Made by a program: the position numbers and the translations under genes
Origin: Pseudomonadota bacterium
Lineage (GTDB): Bacteria > Myxococcota_A > Polyangia > GCA-2747355
Length of the DNA stretch: 43,656 bases
Reading direction: 5' to 3'
Assembly: GCA_002747355.1 (NCBI GenBank)
Contig: PDPC01000007.1
Location: forward strand, 1 to 43,656
Shown here: piece by piece, positions 26,660-34,783 of the stretch
Position numbering within the stretch: the first letter of the stretch is position 1
How the letters are laid out: the number at the start of each line of letters is the position of its first letter
Notes under the pieces: model-generated
The model's input: the letters and a program-made list of their open reading frames with translations, nothing else
Told to the model about the DNA's origin: nothing
The model's database searches: none

Positions 26660-27104
26660 GGGGCGAGGTCGGCGGGAACTCTATCTCCGCGTGCTGGCCC
26701 ACCAACACCGCGACCAATGCCATCGCTGCCTCTGGCTGCCCCTTGGGCCCTTGCGGATCGCGCTCTGCAGTCGCTGCGCTGGGCTCTACCCAACGCTCGT
26801 CGCTGGCTTGGCCTTTCAGCTCACCCTCGGTCTCTTGGCGCGCCCGAGCTGGATCGATTGGCCCCTCGTCTTGCTCCTCTCGGTGCCGGCGCTCTTGGAC
26901 TGGGGCGCCAGCCGGCTCGGCCGAAAAGGAAGCAATCTCGTGCGTGTCGCGACGGGAGTCTTGCTTGGTATCGCCCTGGCTCGTAGCAGCTACGTCTACA
27001 TACATGATCCGTATAGCGAGCTTCTGTGGATCCAGATCGGCCTCCTCGCGATGGGCGTCTTCGCGTTCGAGCTTGTCCACTGGCTCGATTTTTCCAATTA
27101 TTGA
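26631..27104 (+). CDS. DUF2085-type membrane protein
   Basis: 157 residues. A Cys-rich start (CHRCLWLPLG and CSRCAGLY, the signature of the DUF2085 family) is followed by three or four hydrophobic segments (LVAGLAFQLTLGLLA, WPLVLLLSVPALLDWG, VATGVLLGIALA, IQIGLLAMGVFAF). The function is not known; the paired cysteines could bind metal. Two starts are possible, ATG 26631 and GTG 26652. Both are preceded by the same GGAGGCGAAGG because that stretch is duplicated. It overlaps the end of rsmA by 8-29 nt and is the last gene of the tsaD-rsmA unit. Confidence 0.75.
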   Translation: MSAWRRRVAEGRGRRELYLRVLAHQHRDQCHRCLWLPLGPLRIALCSRCAGLYPTLVAGLAFQLTLGLLARPSWIDWPLVLLLSVPALLDWGASRLGRKGSNLVRVATGVLLGIALARSSYVYIHDPYSELLWIQIGLLAMGVFAFELVHWLDFSNY

Positions 27105-27283
27105 CTGGTCTTGGAGAGAAGAACGCTACCGCGAGAACTTTCCGCTGCTCGGCGCGTTGGTAGGGCGAGGGAGATTGCTCCCAAAGAGGCACTGGGCTAG
27201 CATGACGACCACTTTCGCCGCAACGCGTAACAAGCAGCCCGCGAGGGCCATCGCGGTTGGGATCGATCTGCCACAAGGTGCGC

Positions 27284-27901
27284 GTGTTGAAGCCGCTCGA
27301 GCAACGCAAGGACGAAACCCTGATGCTCGCCTATCGACAAGGCGACGCGCAGGCGTTCAACGTTCTCTTGGCGCGGCATCAGCGGCCAGTGTTCAACTTT
27401 CTCATCAGACAGGTCAACAACAAGACGCTGGCCGAGGACCTGTTACAGGAGGTCTTCCTGCGGGTCATCCGTGGCGCGGGGACCTACAAAAAGCAAGCGA
27501 AGTTCACGACATGGCTCTATACCATCGCGCGAAATCTCTGCATCGACAACGCGCGGCGGGCCAAGCACCGCAAGGCTGCGTCGCTCGATCAGCCGATGGG
27601 AAAAATGAACGAAGGGGGACGCACGATGGGCGAGACCATCGCCGATAAGGCCCCCGGTGTCGAGCGCCAGGCCGCGAGCCGCCGGCTGCAGGATCGGATC
27701 CAGCAGGCCGTTGGAAGGCTCAGTGATGAGCAGCGCGAGGTGTTTCTGATGCGCGAGCAGCTCAATATGCCGTTCAAGGAGATCGCCGAGGTGATCGGCT
27801 GTCCCGAAAACACGGTCAAGAGCAGGATGCGCTACGCCCTCGAGCACCTGCGCAAGCAGCTAGACGACTACCGGGAGGTAGCCAAGGCAGTACACTCATA
27901 A
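27284..27901 (+). CDS. ECF-family RNA polymerase sigma factor
   Basis: About 205 residues. Sigma region 2 is clear (AEDLLQEVFLRVIRGAGTY, then FTTWLYTIARNLCIDNARR), as is region 4 (LSDEQREVFLMREQLNMPFKEIAEVIGCPENTVKSRM, given in parts). These are joined by a linker rich in Gly/Met. RpoE-like group IV sigma factor. The start is uncertain: the frame is open from TTG 27257. GTG 27284 is preferred because AAGG lies 5 nt upstream and the protein then begins near the usual KPLEQRKDETLM sequence. The next gene, 47 nt downstream, looks like its anti-sigma factor. Confidence 0.9.
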   Translation: MLKPLEQRKDETLMLAYRQGDAQAFNVLLARHQRPVFNFLIRQVNNKTLAEDLLQEVFLRVIRGAGTYKKQAKFTTWLYTIARNLCIDNARRAKHRKAASLDQPMGKMNEGGRTMGETIADKAPGVERQAASRRLQDRIQQAVGRLSDEQREVFLMREQLNMPFKEIAEVIGCPENTVKSRMRYALEHLRKQLDDYREVAKAVHS

Positions 27902-27948
27902 GAAAACGAGCGAACACGACCGAGAGAGCGAGAGCGCAAGCGAGTACC

Positions 27949-29097
27949 ATGGACGCCAAAGAACTCCCAGACCTCGTCGTTGACTATCTCTACGACGAGC
28001 TCGATCCTGAAAGGCGAGCGGCCTTCGAGGCTGCGCTGCCCAACGCGCCGGACGTGCGCGCTGAGGTCGAGGCGTTTCAGAGCGCACGGGAGGCCTTTGC
28101 CGAGCTCGATGAAGTCGACGTCCCTTCAACCCTCTCAGATAAGTTGATGGCCGAGGCGGTGCGTGTGGCGCCGGCGCCGCAGCGCAAGAGCCAGCTCGAG
28201 CGGATCCGCGCCGCACTCTCGCTGATGGTGATGCACCCCGCGGTGTCCGCCGCGGCGGTGATGGTGGTCGTGCTCGGCGTCAGCCTCTACGTGTATCGCT
28301 ATGGCGGGCAGCCAAGCCCTGAGCCCAAGGTTGGTATCCCGACGTTGCCGGCCGGCCACCCCGTAGCGCTCCACGAGGCCGCGAAGCGGGAGCTGAAGGG
28401 CCGAACAGACAAACGGCCACAAAACCAGGGTAAGACCGCGGACAAGGCCCTCGCTCAGGTGGCCTCAGCGGACGACGTGAAGCATGCCTCAAGGGGCAGC
28501 GGCGAGGTCGCCCGGCTTAGTGGCCGCTCATGGGGCAAGGGCGGCCGCTTCAAAAAGAGAGGCCCCTACCGCGGGCGCAAGGCCGACCGGATGCGCAAGA
28601 GCGCTAGCGAGCATCAGGAGCCAGCGGCGGTGGTCAAGCGCCGCCCGCTCAACCCTCATGGAAACCAGCGCGTGTTGACAAAGAGCGACCAGCGAGCGCG
28701 CCAGAACAAGAAAGAGAAAACCGAGGGGTTTGCGTCCTCTCTGAAGCCAAAGTTGGCCAAGGCGGCCAAGCCAGGCAAGCGGCCCGTTCCCAGGGATAGA
28801 GAGCGGGAGGCCAAGGCACAGCAGACCACAGCGCAGCGTTGGCTGGAGCTCGGATCGAGCGCGGTGGCGAGCAAGCGCTGTCCAGAGGCCTTCGACTACT
28901 TCACCCGCGCGCTGAAGGCCAAGCCGAGCTTGCTCCCTCGTGTCAACGCGCAGCTCGGGAGCTGTCGTGCGGCGCTGCGGCGGTCGGGCTCCCACGCCTG
29001 GCTGCGCAGCCGGATCCATCGCCAGGAGCGTCGCCCTGCGCGGCATAAGGCGCGTCGGCGCAAAGTGCTCGAACAGCGCGCCCAAGAGGCCAAGTAG
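27949..29097 (+). CDS. putative anti-sigma factor with basic periplasmic region
   Basis: 382 residues. The N-terminal ~75 residues (LPDLVVDYLYDELDPERRAAFEAALPN) resemble the cytosolic sigma-binding part of anti-sigma factors, but the zinc-binding HxxxCxxC motif is absent. One membrane helix is at about 84-107 (AAAVMVVVLGVSLYVY). Beyond it lies a ~190-residue Lys/Arg-rich disordered stretch. Last comes a short helical repeat region (RWLELGSSAVASKRCPEAFDYFTRALKAKP) that looks TPR-like. The position directly after an ECF sigma gene supports the call. The strongly basic periplasmic segment is unusual and could bind anionic envelope polymers, which is inference. Confidence 0.7.
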   Translation: MDAKELPDLVVDYLYDELDPERRAAFEAALPNAPDVRAEVEAFQSAREAFAELDEVDVPSTLSDKLMAEAVRVAPAPQRKSQLERIRAALSLMVMHPAVSAAAVMVVVLGVSLYVYRYGGQPSPEPKVGIPTLPAGHPVALHEAAKRELKGRTDKRPQNQGKTADKALAQVASADDVKHASRGSGEVARLSGRSWGKGGRFKKRGPYRGRKADRMRKSASEHQEPAAVVKRRPLNPHGNQRVLTKSDQRARQNKKEKTEGFASSLKPKLAKAAKPGKRPVPRDREREAKAQQTTAQRWLELGSSAVASKRCPEAFDYFTRALKAKPSLLPRVNAQLGSCRAALRRSGSHAWLRSRIHRQERRPARHKARRRKVLEQRAQEAK

Positions 29098-29408
29098 CCT
29101 ACTCCTCGATCTCGCGGTTTTCATCGCGACGCTCGCCCTTCGAGCCCATCTTCGCCGCGGCACCGCCGATCATTTTGGGTCGCCTTGGCCTAACTCGCCA
29201 GTCGCTCGAGAGGCGCCGCAGACCAGCTCTGCAGGCGGTTGGCGCCCCCGAGCTTCTCGATGGTCCTCTCCAGCCTGCTCGGCGGCCCGTCGCGGTTGGC
29301 ACAGCTGCTGCTTACCTTCGCAGACGCGAGATCGCACGATCGCATGTTACCGTAGTCGCTAGGATGGGGCTCGGATAGGAAAACCACGTGGTCATCGGGA
29401 GGTGAACG
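29098..29408. other. gene-poor interval, possible small leftward ORF
   Basis: No confident feature. A 67-codon frame (29302-29099, minus) ends in a charged, plausibly protein-like tail (PKMIGGAAAKMGSKGERR), but its N-terminal half looks random and no ribosome-binding site is evident, so I do not call it a gene. GGGAGG just upstream of 29409 belongs to the NfeD-like gene. Confidence 0.3.
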
Positions 29409-30020
29409 ATGCTACTGCTCTATGTCTACATCGCCAGCTTGATCGTCGGAGGCATCCTGCTCGGGGCGTCGCTCTTCTTTGGCCACGACAGCCACGACAC
29501 GGAGGTCAGCACCCACCTCGAGGTGGATCTAGATCTCGACGCCGACGCGGACGTCGACGCCGATGTGGACGCGAACGTAGACGCCGGAGATGGGCTCGAG
29601 GCCAGTGATCTCTGGCTGCCCTTCGTCTCGTTGCGCTTCTGGGTCTTCTTTTTGACCTTCTTCGGCCTCACCGGCACCGCGCTGCAGCTGCTCGGGTTGG
29701 CCAGCGCCACCACGACCTTGATCGCCTCGATCGGTGTGGGCTTCATCTGCGGCTTTGGCGCGGCCTTCGTCGTTCAGCGCCTACGTCGCAGCGAGGTCGG
29801 CCGGGTGATGGACCTCGAGGACTATCGCGGCCTAGACGCCGAGGTGCTGCTGCCGGTGGCCAAGGGTGAGAAGGGCAAGGTGAGGGTGGCGCTTCCCTCG
29901 GGGCAGCTGGTCGACCTCGTGGCCGAAACCGACGACTCAAAGCCCCTCGAGCGCGGAAGCAAGGCGCTCGTGGTGGAGGTCAAGAGCGGCCGGGCGAGCG
30001 TGACCCGCTCACTGAAGTAG
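29409..30020 (+). CDS. NfeD-like membrane protein (flotillin partner)
   Basis: 203 residues. A first membrane helix (LYVYIASLIVGGILLGASLFF) is followed by an Asp/Val-rich low-complexity loop (DLDADADVDADVD). Two further hydrophobic segments (FWVFFLTFFGLTGTALQLLG, TTLIASIGVGFICGFGAAFV) lead to a C-terminal OB-fold-type domain (about 140-203; GLDAEVLLPVAKGEKGKVRV). This is the architecture of short NfeD/YuaF-type proteins, which are encoded beside flotillins and act with them in membrane microdomains. Two flotillin-like genes follow at once, supporting the assignment. GGGAGG precedes the ATG. Confidence 0.8.
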   Translation: MLLLYVYIASLIVGGILLGASLFFGHDSHDTEVSTHLEVDLDLDADADVDADVDANVDAGDGLEASDLWLPFVSLRFWVFFLTFFGLTGTALQLLGLASATTTLIASIGVGFICGFGAAFVVQRLRRSEVGRVMDLEDYRGLDAEVLLPVAKGEKGKVRVALPSGQLVDLVAETDDSKPLERGSKALVVEVKSGRASVTRSLK

Positions 30021-30044
30021 CGCGAACGAGGAGCGAGGCATTTG

Positions 30045-30097
30045 ATTGACGCGTCATGGCTGGTTGACGCGCGTGGCTGATTGATGCGCCGTGGCTG
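30045..30097. repeat. 17-18-bp tandem repeat in the flotillin leader
   Basis: Three imperfect units: ATTGACGCGTCATGGCTG (30045-30062), GTTGACGCGCGTGGCTG (30063-30079) and ATTGATGCGCCGTGGCTG (30080-30097). They lie immediately upstream of the first SPFH gene. They may be a regulatory-site array or simple slippage. Confidence 0.75.
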
Positions 30098-30129
30098 TCG
30101 GACCACGGCGAGAAAGACGGGAGGCAACT

Positions 30130-31425
30130 ATGAACCAGGAGATGTTGATCTGGGTAGTGATCGGCGCGGGTGTCGCCGGTTTCGGGCTCTTGGTGCTGAT
30201 CATGTTCATCAAGAGTTTTCTCCATATCTGCCACCCGCACGAGGTGCTGATCTTCTCTGGCGTGCAGAACCGAGCGGCGGATGGCAGCAGCCGAGGCTAC
30301 CGTGTGGTCTATGGCGGGCGGGCCTGGCGCAAGCCGCTGGTGGAGCAGGTCGCGCGGCTGGACATGCGCACGATCCCGATCGAGTTGATGGTTACCCAGG
30401 CCTACTCGTCGGACGGCATCCCGCTGTCGGTGCGCGCGATCGCCAACATCAAGGTCTCGTCAGACCCGCGGCTGATCGGCAACGCGATCGAGCGTTTCCT
30501 CGGTCGTGACGCTAGCGAGGTCGAGCGCGTCGGCCGCGAGACTCTCGAGGGTACGCTCCGCGGTGTGCTCGCTACGCTGACGCCGGAGCAGGTCAATGAG
30601 GATCGGCTGACCTTCGCTCAGAGCCTCTCGAACGAGGTCGAGGAGGACTTCCAGAAGATGGGGCTGCACCTCGACACGTTGAAGATCCAGCACGTCTCTG
30701 ATGACGTCGAGTATCTCGACAGCATCGGTCGGCAGAAGATCGCCGAGGTGATCAAGCGCGCCGAGATCGCCGAGTCGGACGCGAAGAACGAGGCCAACAA
30801 GGTCGCCGCCGAGCGGCGCTCCGAGGGTGATATCGCGCGCCAGGATGCCGAGCGAGCGATCGTGCAACGGCGCAACGAGCGCAAGCGTCGCGAGGCGGAG
30901 TTCAAGGCCGCCATCGAGTCGGCGCAGCGTACGGCGCAGGCCGCGGGGCAACAGGCCCGTTACGAGGCCGAACAGCAGCTGCAGACGATCCGGCGTGAGC
31001 TGGAGAAGCTACGCCTCCAAGCCGACGTGGAGATCCCAGCGGAGGCAGAGAAGCGCGCCCGTGAGCTTTTGGCCCGCGGTGAGGCTGCGCCGATCGAGGA
31101 GGACGGTAAGGCGCTCGCCCAGGCCCTCGAGCTGCTGGCCAAAGCCTGGGCCAACGCCGGACCACACGCGCGTGATGTGTACCTGATCCAGCAGGTCGAG
31201 CAGCTGATGAAGACCATCGTCTCGCGGCTGAGCGCCCTGAAGGTCTCCGAGGTCAGCATCATCGATCCTGGCGACGGCTCAGCCCTGCCAAACTATGTGG
31301 CGGGCTTCCCGGCGACGGTGACGTCGGTGCTGGCGGCGTTGCGCGACTCTACCGGCATCGACGTGTCGGCGATCCTCAACCCAGCGCGGGGCGAGGCCGA
31401 TCGCGGGCGGGTCCTCAGCAGGTAG
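30130..31425 (+). CDS. flotillin-like SPFH protein 1
   Basis: 431 residues. An N-terminal membrane helix (LIWVVIGAGVAGFGLLVLIMF) leads into the SPFH/Band 7 domain (about 30-210; HPHEVLIFSGVQN, PIELMVTQAYSSDGIPLSVRAIANIKV, ETLEGTLRGVLATLTPEQVNEDR). A long Ala/Glu/Arg coiled coil follows (about 215-330), then a C-terminal region. Flotillins form oligomeric membrane scaffolds. The start is the ATG with GGGAGG upstream. The next gene is a paralogue of the same layout, 52 bp downstream, so the two may form a hetero-oligomer with the NfeD-like protein. Confidence 0.9.
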   Translation: MNQEMLIWVVIGAGVAGFGLLVLIMFIKSFLHICHPHEVLIFSGVQNRAADGSSRGYRVVYGGRAWRKPLVEQVARLDMRTIPIELMVTQAYSSDGIPLSVRAIANIKVSSDPRLIGNAIERFLGRDASEVERVGRETLEGTLRGVLATLTPEQVNEDRLTFAQSLSNEVEEDFQKMGLHLDTLKIQHVSDDVEYLDSIGRQKIAEVIKRAEIAESDAKNEANKVAAERRSEGDIARQDAERAIVQRRNERKRREAEFKAAIESAQRTAQAAGQQARYEAEQQLQTIRRELEKLRLQADVEIPAEAEKRARELLARGEAAPIEEDGKALAQALELLAKAWANAGPHARDVYLIQQVEQLMKTIVSRLSALKVSEVSIIDPGDGSALPNYVAGFPATVTSVLAALRDSTGIDVSAILNPARGEADRGRVLSR

Positions 31426-31477
31426 CGTGACGCGAGGCAGCAGTGAAGACGACAACCTCTCACGCAGGAGACGAGAC

Positions 31478-32902
31478 ATGGACCTGCTAGGTATTACCCT
31501 TGTTGGCGTCGTGCTGTGCACGATCGCGCTGATCATCATCATCAAGAAGCAACTTCATATCTGTGGCCCCAACGAGGTGCTGATCTTCTCCGGCGCACAG
31601 CGTTACGTCGGTGACCGCAAGGTTGGCTACAAGGCCGTCAAGGGCGGACGCGAGTTCAAGGTGCCGATGCTCGAGGCCGTGGATCGGATGGATCTGACCA
31701 ACATGGTCATCAGCGTCTCGGTCAAGGGCGCCTTCTCCAAGGGGGGTATCCCGCTCAACGTCGACGGCGTGGCCAACGTCAAGATCGGCGGCGACGAGCC
31801 GCTGCTGGGCAACGCCGTGGAGCGACTCTTGGGCAAGCTTCGCGCGGAGGTGATCAACATCGCCAAGGAGACCCTCGAGGGTAACCTCCGTGGCGTGCTG
31901 GCCACGATGACCCCCGAGGAGGTCAACTCGGATAAGATCCGCTTCGCCAAGGAGCTGATGGACGAGGCGGACAGAGATCTCCATGCCCTGGGCCTCGAGC
32001 TCGACACGTTGAAGATCCAGAACGTCTCCGACGAGCGCGGTTACCTCGACAGCATCGGCCGCATCTCTGGCGCGTTGGTGCGCAAGCAGGCGACCATCGC
32101 AGAGGCGACCAACCACGCCGCGTCGGTGATCAAAGACGCCAAGAACGTGGAGGAGGCCGAGCTGGTCAGCATCGACGCCGCGATCCGCACGCTGGAGGCC
32201 GAGACCAAGCGTAAGGTCGCCGACGCCGAGACGCAGCAGGCGGCGTTCGTCGCCGAGCAGCGCGGAGAGATCCAGGCCGCGATCGCCGAGGCGCAGGCGC
32301 AAATGGAGGTAGAGAAGGCGCGCATCGAGCGGACGCGGCAGCAGCTCGAGGCCGACATCGTCGCGCCAGCGAGCGCCAAGATGCAGGCGCAGATCAACGA
32401 CGCCCGCGGTCAGGCGGCGAAGATCGTCGAGGAGGGCAAGGCCACCGCGCAGGTGCTCGAGCAGATCACTGGCGCCTGGAAGGCGGCGGGGCCGAACGCC
32501 CGTGACGTCTTCTTGATGCAGAAGCTTCAGAACCTGGTCGAGACGCTGACCTCTACCGTAGATGGCGTGAAGGTCGACAAGGTCACGGTGCTCGGCAGCA
32601 CGGCGGGCGGCAACGGCGACCTGGCGCAGAAGGTGATTGGCGCTTCGGAGCAGATCAAGGCCGCCCTCGGGGTTGACGTGCTGGGCGCGCTGCAGGGCAA
32701 GATGCAGGGCACGAGCTCGACGACCGCACCGGCGTCCGCTCCAATCGCTGCGCCTGCTCCAACCGCTGCGCCCGCTTCGGCGAGTCGCCGCGCGGCACCC
32801 GCTCCGCAGCCCGCGCCAAGGCCGACCGTGCCCGGGTCGCAGCGCCCGCAAGGGCGTCCAGCCGCCAAGCCGAGCTATACCCCACGCCCCAAAGACAAGT
32901 AA
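31478..32902 (+). CDS. flotillin-like SPFH protein 2
   Basis: 474 residues, paralogous to the preceding gene. It has a membrane helix (LLGITLVGVVLCTIALIIII), an SPFH domain (PNEVLIFSGAQRYVGDRKVG, GIPLNVDGVANVKIGGDEPL, ETLEGNLRGVLATMTPEEVN) and an Ala/Glu coiled coil (about 200-310). It differs by an extra ~70-residue Ala/Pro-rich C-terminal tail. AGGAG lies 7 nt before the ATG. A tandem duplication with divergence is the simplest origin of the pair. Last gene of the rightward NfeD-flotillin unit, converging on nadK. Confidence 0.9.
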   Translation: MDLLGITLVGVVLCTIALIIIIKKQLHICGPNEVLIFSGAQRYVGDRKVGYKAVKGGREFKVPMLEAVDRMDLTNMVISVSVKGAFSKGGIPLNVDGVANVKIGGDEPLLGNAVERLLGKLRAEVINIAKETLEGNLRGVLATMTPEEVNSDKIRFAKELMDEADRDLHALGLELDTLKIQNVSDERGYLDSIGRISGALVRKQATIAEATNHAASVIKDAKNVEEAELVSIDAAIRTLEAETKRKVADAETQQAAFVAEQRGEIQAAIAEAQAQMEVEKARIERTRQQLEADIVAPASAKMQAQINDARGQAAKIVEEGKATAQVLEQITGAWKAAGPNARDVFLMQKLQNLVETLTSTVDGVKVDKVTVLGSTAGGNGDLAQKVIGASEQIKAALGVDVLGALQGKMQGTSSTTAPASAPIAAPAPTAAPASASRRAAPAPQPAPRPTVPGSQRPQGRPAAKPSYTPRPKDK

Positions 32903-32994
32903 CCTCTCCTCCTGAGCGGTCCCCCCGCCGCGAGCAATGAAGCCAGCGGAGTCTCGGACCTGCGATCGTTCACGTTGTTCTGGGGTCGCAGCAC

Positions 32995-33993
32995 TCAGCG
33001 ATAGATCAGTAGCGGGCAAGGGTCGGCGTCGATCGACACGGTCTGACCGTAGCGCACCGGCGCGCGCCGGTGCGGGCCGTCGCCCCAGACGAAGCCGCGG
33101 TCCATCCGGCTGAGCAGCTGGAGGCTCTGTCCCGGGGTGAGGAAGCCCTCGCGGCGTTGGGCGGGCGGCTGCTCGGGGGGGCTGTAGGGCTCGCGCACGA
33201 GGAACTGCAGACGCCGTGATCGGCTCGCCATGGTCTTGCCGCCAGCGGAGCGGATCGCCGCGGTGGAGCCCGTCGCCGTCGAGACCCAGATCCCCGAGCT
33301 GCGCACCTCCGCGACCTGTAGGAGCTGCTCGTCGTCGATCACGGACATCGCGAAGCGCGACATGTCGGCGGGGCTCTTATGGGCGAAGAGCACGTCGTTG
33401 AGGCAGGAACCGAGCACCTGCTCGCCGTCGATGTGGACGCGCAGCCGTGTATGCGGCGTGGGCCGCAGCGCCCCGCTCTCGATCCGATCGAGGAGCTCGC
33501 CGAGCTCGCTGGCGGTGGCCGCGCAGAGCTTGCCCACGCTGAGCGTTGGATCGGAGTTGATGCCGAGGAGGGGCGTGGCCTCGCCGACGTATTGGGCGGT
33601 CTCGAGCAAGGTCCCATCACCCCCAACGGCGATCACCAGGCTGTAGCCGCCGGTCGAGCGTGTCTTCCCTCTCCAGCGGCTGATGAAGGTCACACCGCGG
33701 CTCTCGAGCGTCTGCTCCACCGCGTCGAAGGCCCGCTGCTGACGCTCGTGGCCCTCGATCAGCCTTCGCGCCGTGGCCTCGTCTTGGGCGATCGCGCGCT
33801 GGTAGGCTGCGTCACCCCGCTCTTTGACATAGAGCTGATAGGGGCTCTTCTTGTAGACCACCAGCACGCGCCCGCCGCGTCTGCTCTCTTTGCTCTCTTT
33901 GCTCTCTTTGCTCTCTTTGCTCTCTTTGCTCTCTTTGCTCTCTTTGCTCTCTTTGCTCTCTTTGCTCTCTTTGCTCTCTTTGGAGATCGTCAT
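32995..33993 (-). CDS. nadK: NAD kinase with N-terminal KES repeat
   Basis: 332 residues. It phosphorylates NAD to NADP using ATP. The family motif GGDGTLL is at 124-130, with the Gly-rich GSTAAIRSAGG later. The segment GINSDPTLSVGKL differs from the usual bacterial GxxLGFL form and recalls the variant of mitochondrial-type NAD kinases, a tentative comparison. After MTIS, residues 5-37 are eleven perfect Lys-Glu-Ser repeats encoded by an exact 9-bp tandem array, then RRGGRVLVV begins the fold. The ATG overlaps the rnhB stop by 4 nt (ATGA), so the start and the repeat are in the expressed frame. Last gene of the long leftward block. Confidence 0.88.
   Translation of the reverse strand: MTISKESKESKESKESKESKESKESKESKESKESKESRRGGRVLVVYKKSPYQLYVKERGDAAYQRAIAQDEATARRLIEGHERQQRAFDAVEQTLESRGVTFISRWRGKTRSTGGYSLVIAVGGDGTLLETAQYVGEATPLLGINSDPTLSVGKLCAATASELGELLDRIESGALRPTPHTRLRVHIDGEQVLGSCLNDVLFAHKSPADMSRFAMSVIDDEQLLQVAEVRSSGIWVSTATGSTAAIRSAGGKTMASRSRRLQFLVREPYSPPEQPPAQRREGFLTPGQSLQLLSRMDRGFVWGDGPHRRAPVRYGQTVSIDADPCPLLIYR
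33883..33981. repeat. perfect 9-bp tandem repeat, 11 units, inside nadK
   Basis: GCTCTCTTT is repeated 11 times with no mismatch (AAAGAGAGC on the coding strand, Lys-Glu-Ser). Unit length is a multiple of three, so slippage would change protein length without a frameshift. The perfect identity implies recent expansion or strong slippage. Confidence 0.97.
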
Positions 33994-34706
33994 GGCGCCT
34001 CTCCGAGCAGGCCAAGCTGTTTGGCGGGGCGTGGGGTCTCAATGCCCAGCTCCTCGCGCAGCTCGAGCAGCACCCGCCAGGACCAGCTCTGCCGCAGCCC
34101 TGGCGGTAGGCAGCCGTGGCGCTCGGCGTAGGCTCGGAGGAAGCGCGCCGTCGCGGCGTTGGGGTATCCTCCGCCGCGGATCGGGCCAAGCTCGGCGCCG
34201 ACCTGATCGAGGAGCCTTTCAAGGCGTCGATCGCGCTCGTCCTTGGCGATGATCGACGCCGCAGCCACAGAGACCTCGTCCGCGTCGGCCTTGTCTCGGG
34301 CCTCGAGCTGCGGGTAGCGCTTGGCCAGCGGCGCGAAGAGCCGCGCGCCGTCGGCGATGATCCGGCCAGGGCAGCCGAACTCCTCGATCACCCGCGCCGC
34401 GAGGAGCTGCTCGAGGCGGTTGAGCCCGCCCTGGAGGCAAAAACGGTCGATCTCCTCAGGCTCGGCGATCTGTATCGCGACCTCTGCGACCTCGCAGATC
34501 TCTCTCGCGAGCTCGGCCCGGCGCGCCACGGCCTTGAAGCCAGCGCCGTAGGCCTTGGAGTCTTCAAGACCCAAGGCCGAGAGCGCCGCATATCCGGCCT
34601 CGCCAACACAGACACCGCAGAGCACCAGTGGCCCGAGCACGGGTCCGCGGCCGGCTTCGTCGATGCCGAGGACCTGGGTTGGAGCAGCGTCGGGCGGGCG
34701 GGCCAT
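33990..34706 (-). CDS. rnhB: ribonuclease HII
   Basis: 238 residues. It cleaves the RNA strand of RNA-DNA hybrids and starts removal of ribonucleotides in DNA. The catalytic start GIDEAGRGPVLGPL provides D16 and E17; IADGARLF and the KADADEVSVAAASIIAK segment carry the other acidic residues. The LEDSKAYGA segment replaces the usual DSKKLS, and several features are closer to archaeal/eukaryotic-type RNase HII than to the proteobacterial form, which is an impression from motifs only. It overlaps nadK by 4 nt, indicating coupling, and lies 77 bp after the TPR-GTPase gene. Confidence 0.9.
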   Translation of the reverse strand: MARPPDAAPTQVLGIDEAGRGPVLGPLVLCGVCVGEAGYAALSALGLEDSKAYGAGFKAVARRAELAREICEVAEVAIQIAEPEEIDRFCLQGGLNRLEQLLAARVIEEFGCPGRIIADGARLFAPLAKRYPQLEARDKADADEVSVAAASIIAKDERDRRLERLLDQVGAELGPIRGGGYPNAATARFLRAYAERHGCLPPGLRQSWSWRVLLELREELGIETPRPAKQLGLLGEAP

Positions 34707-34783
34707 CGAGGCGCCCAGCTTACCCGATCGGTCCTTCCATCGCGACAGCGATCAGCTCACCGGACGGGAACACCGCGGGGCAG

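Noticed and set aside
31487-33019. 510-codon minus-strand frame over the second flotillin gene
   Set aside because: Antisense shadow rich in Leu/Arg/Asp; the forward frame has a clear SPFH domain, membrane helix and ribosome-binding site.
33379-34131. 250-codon plus-strand frame over nadK and rnhB
   Set aside because: Its FALFALFAL run is the reverse reading of the KES repeat; both minus-strand genes have intact catalytic motifs.
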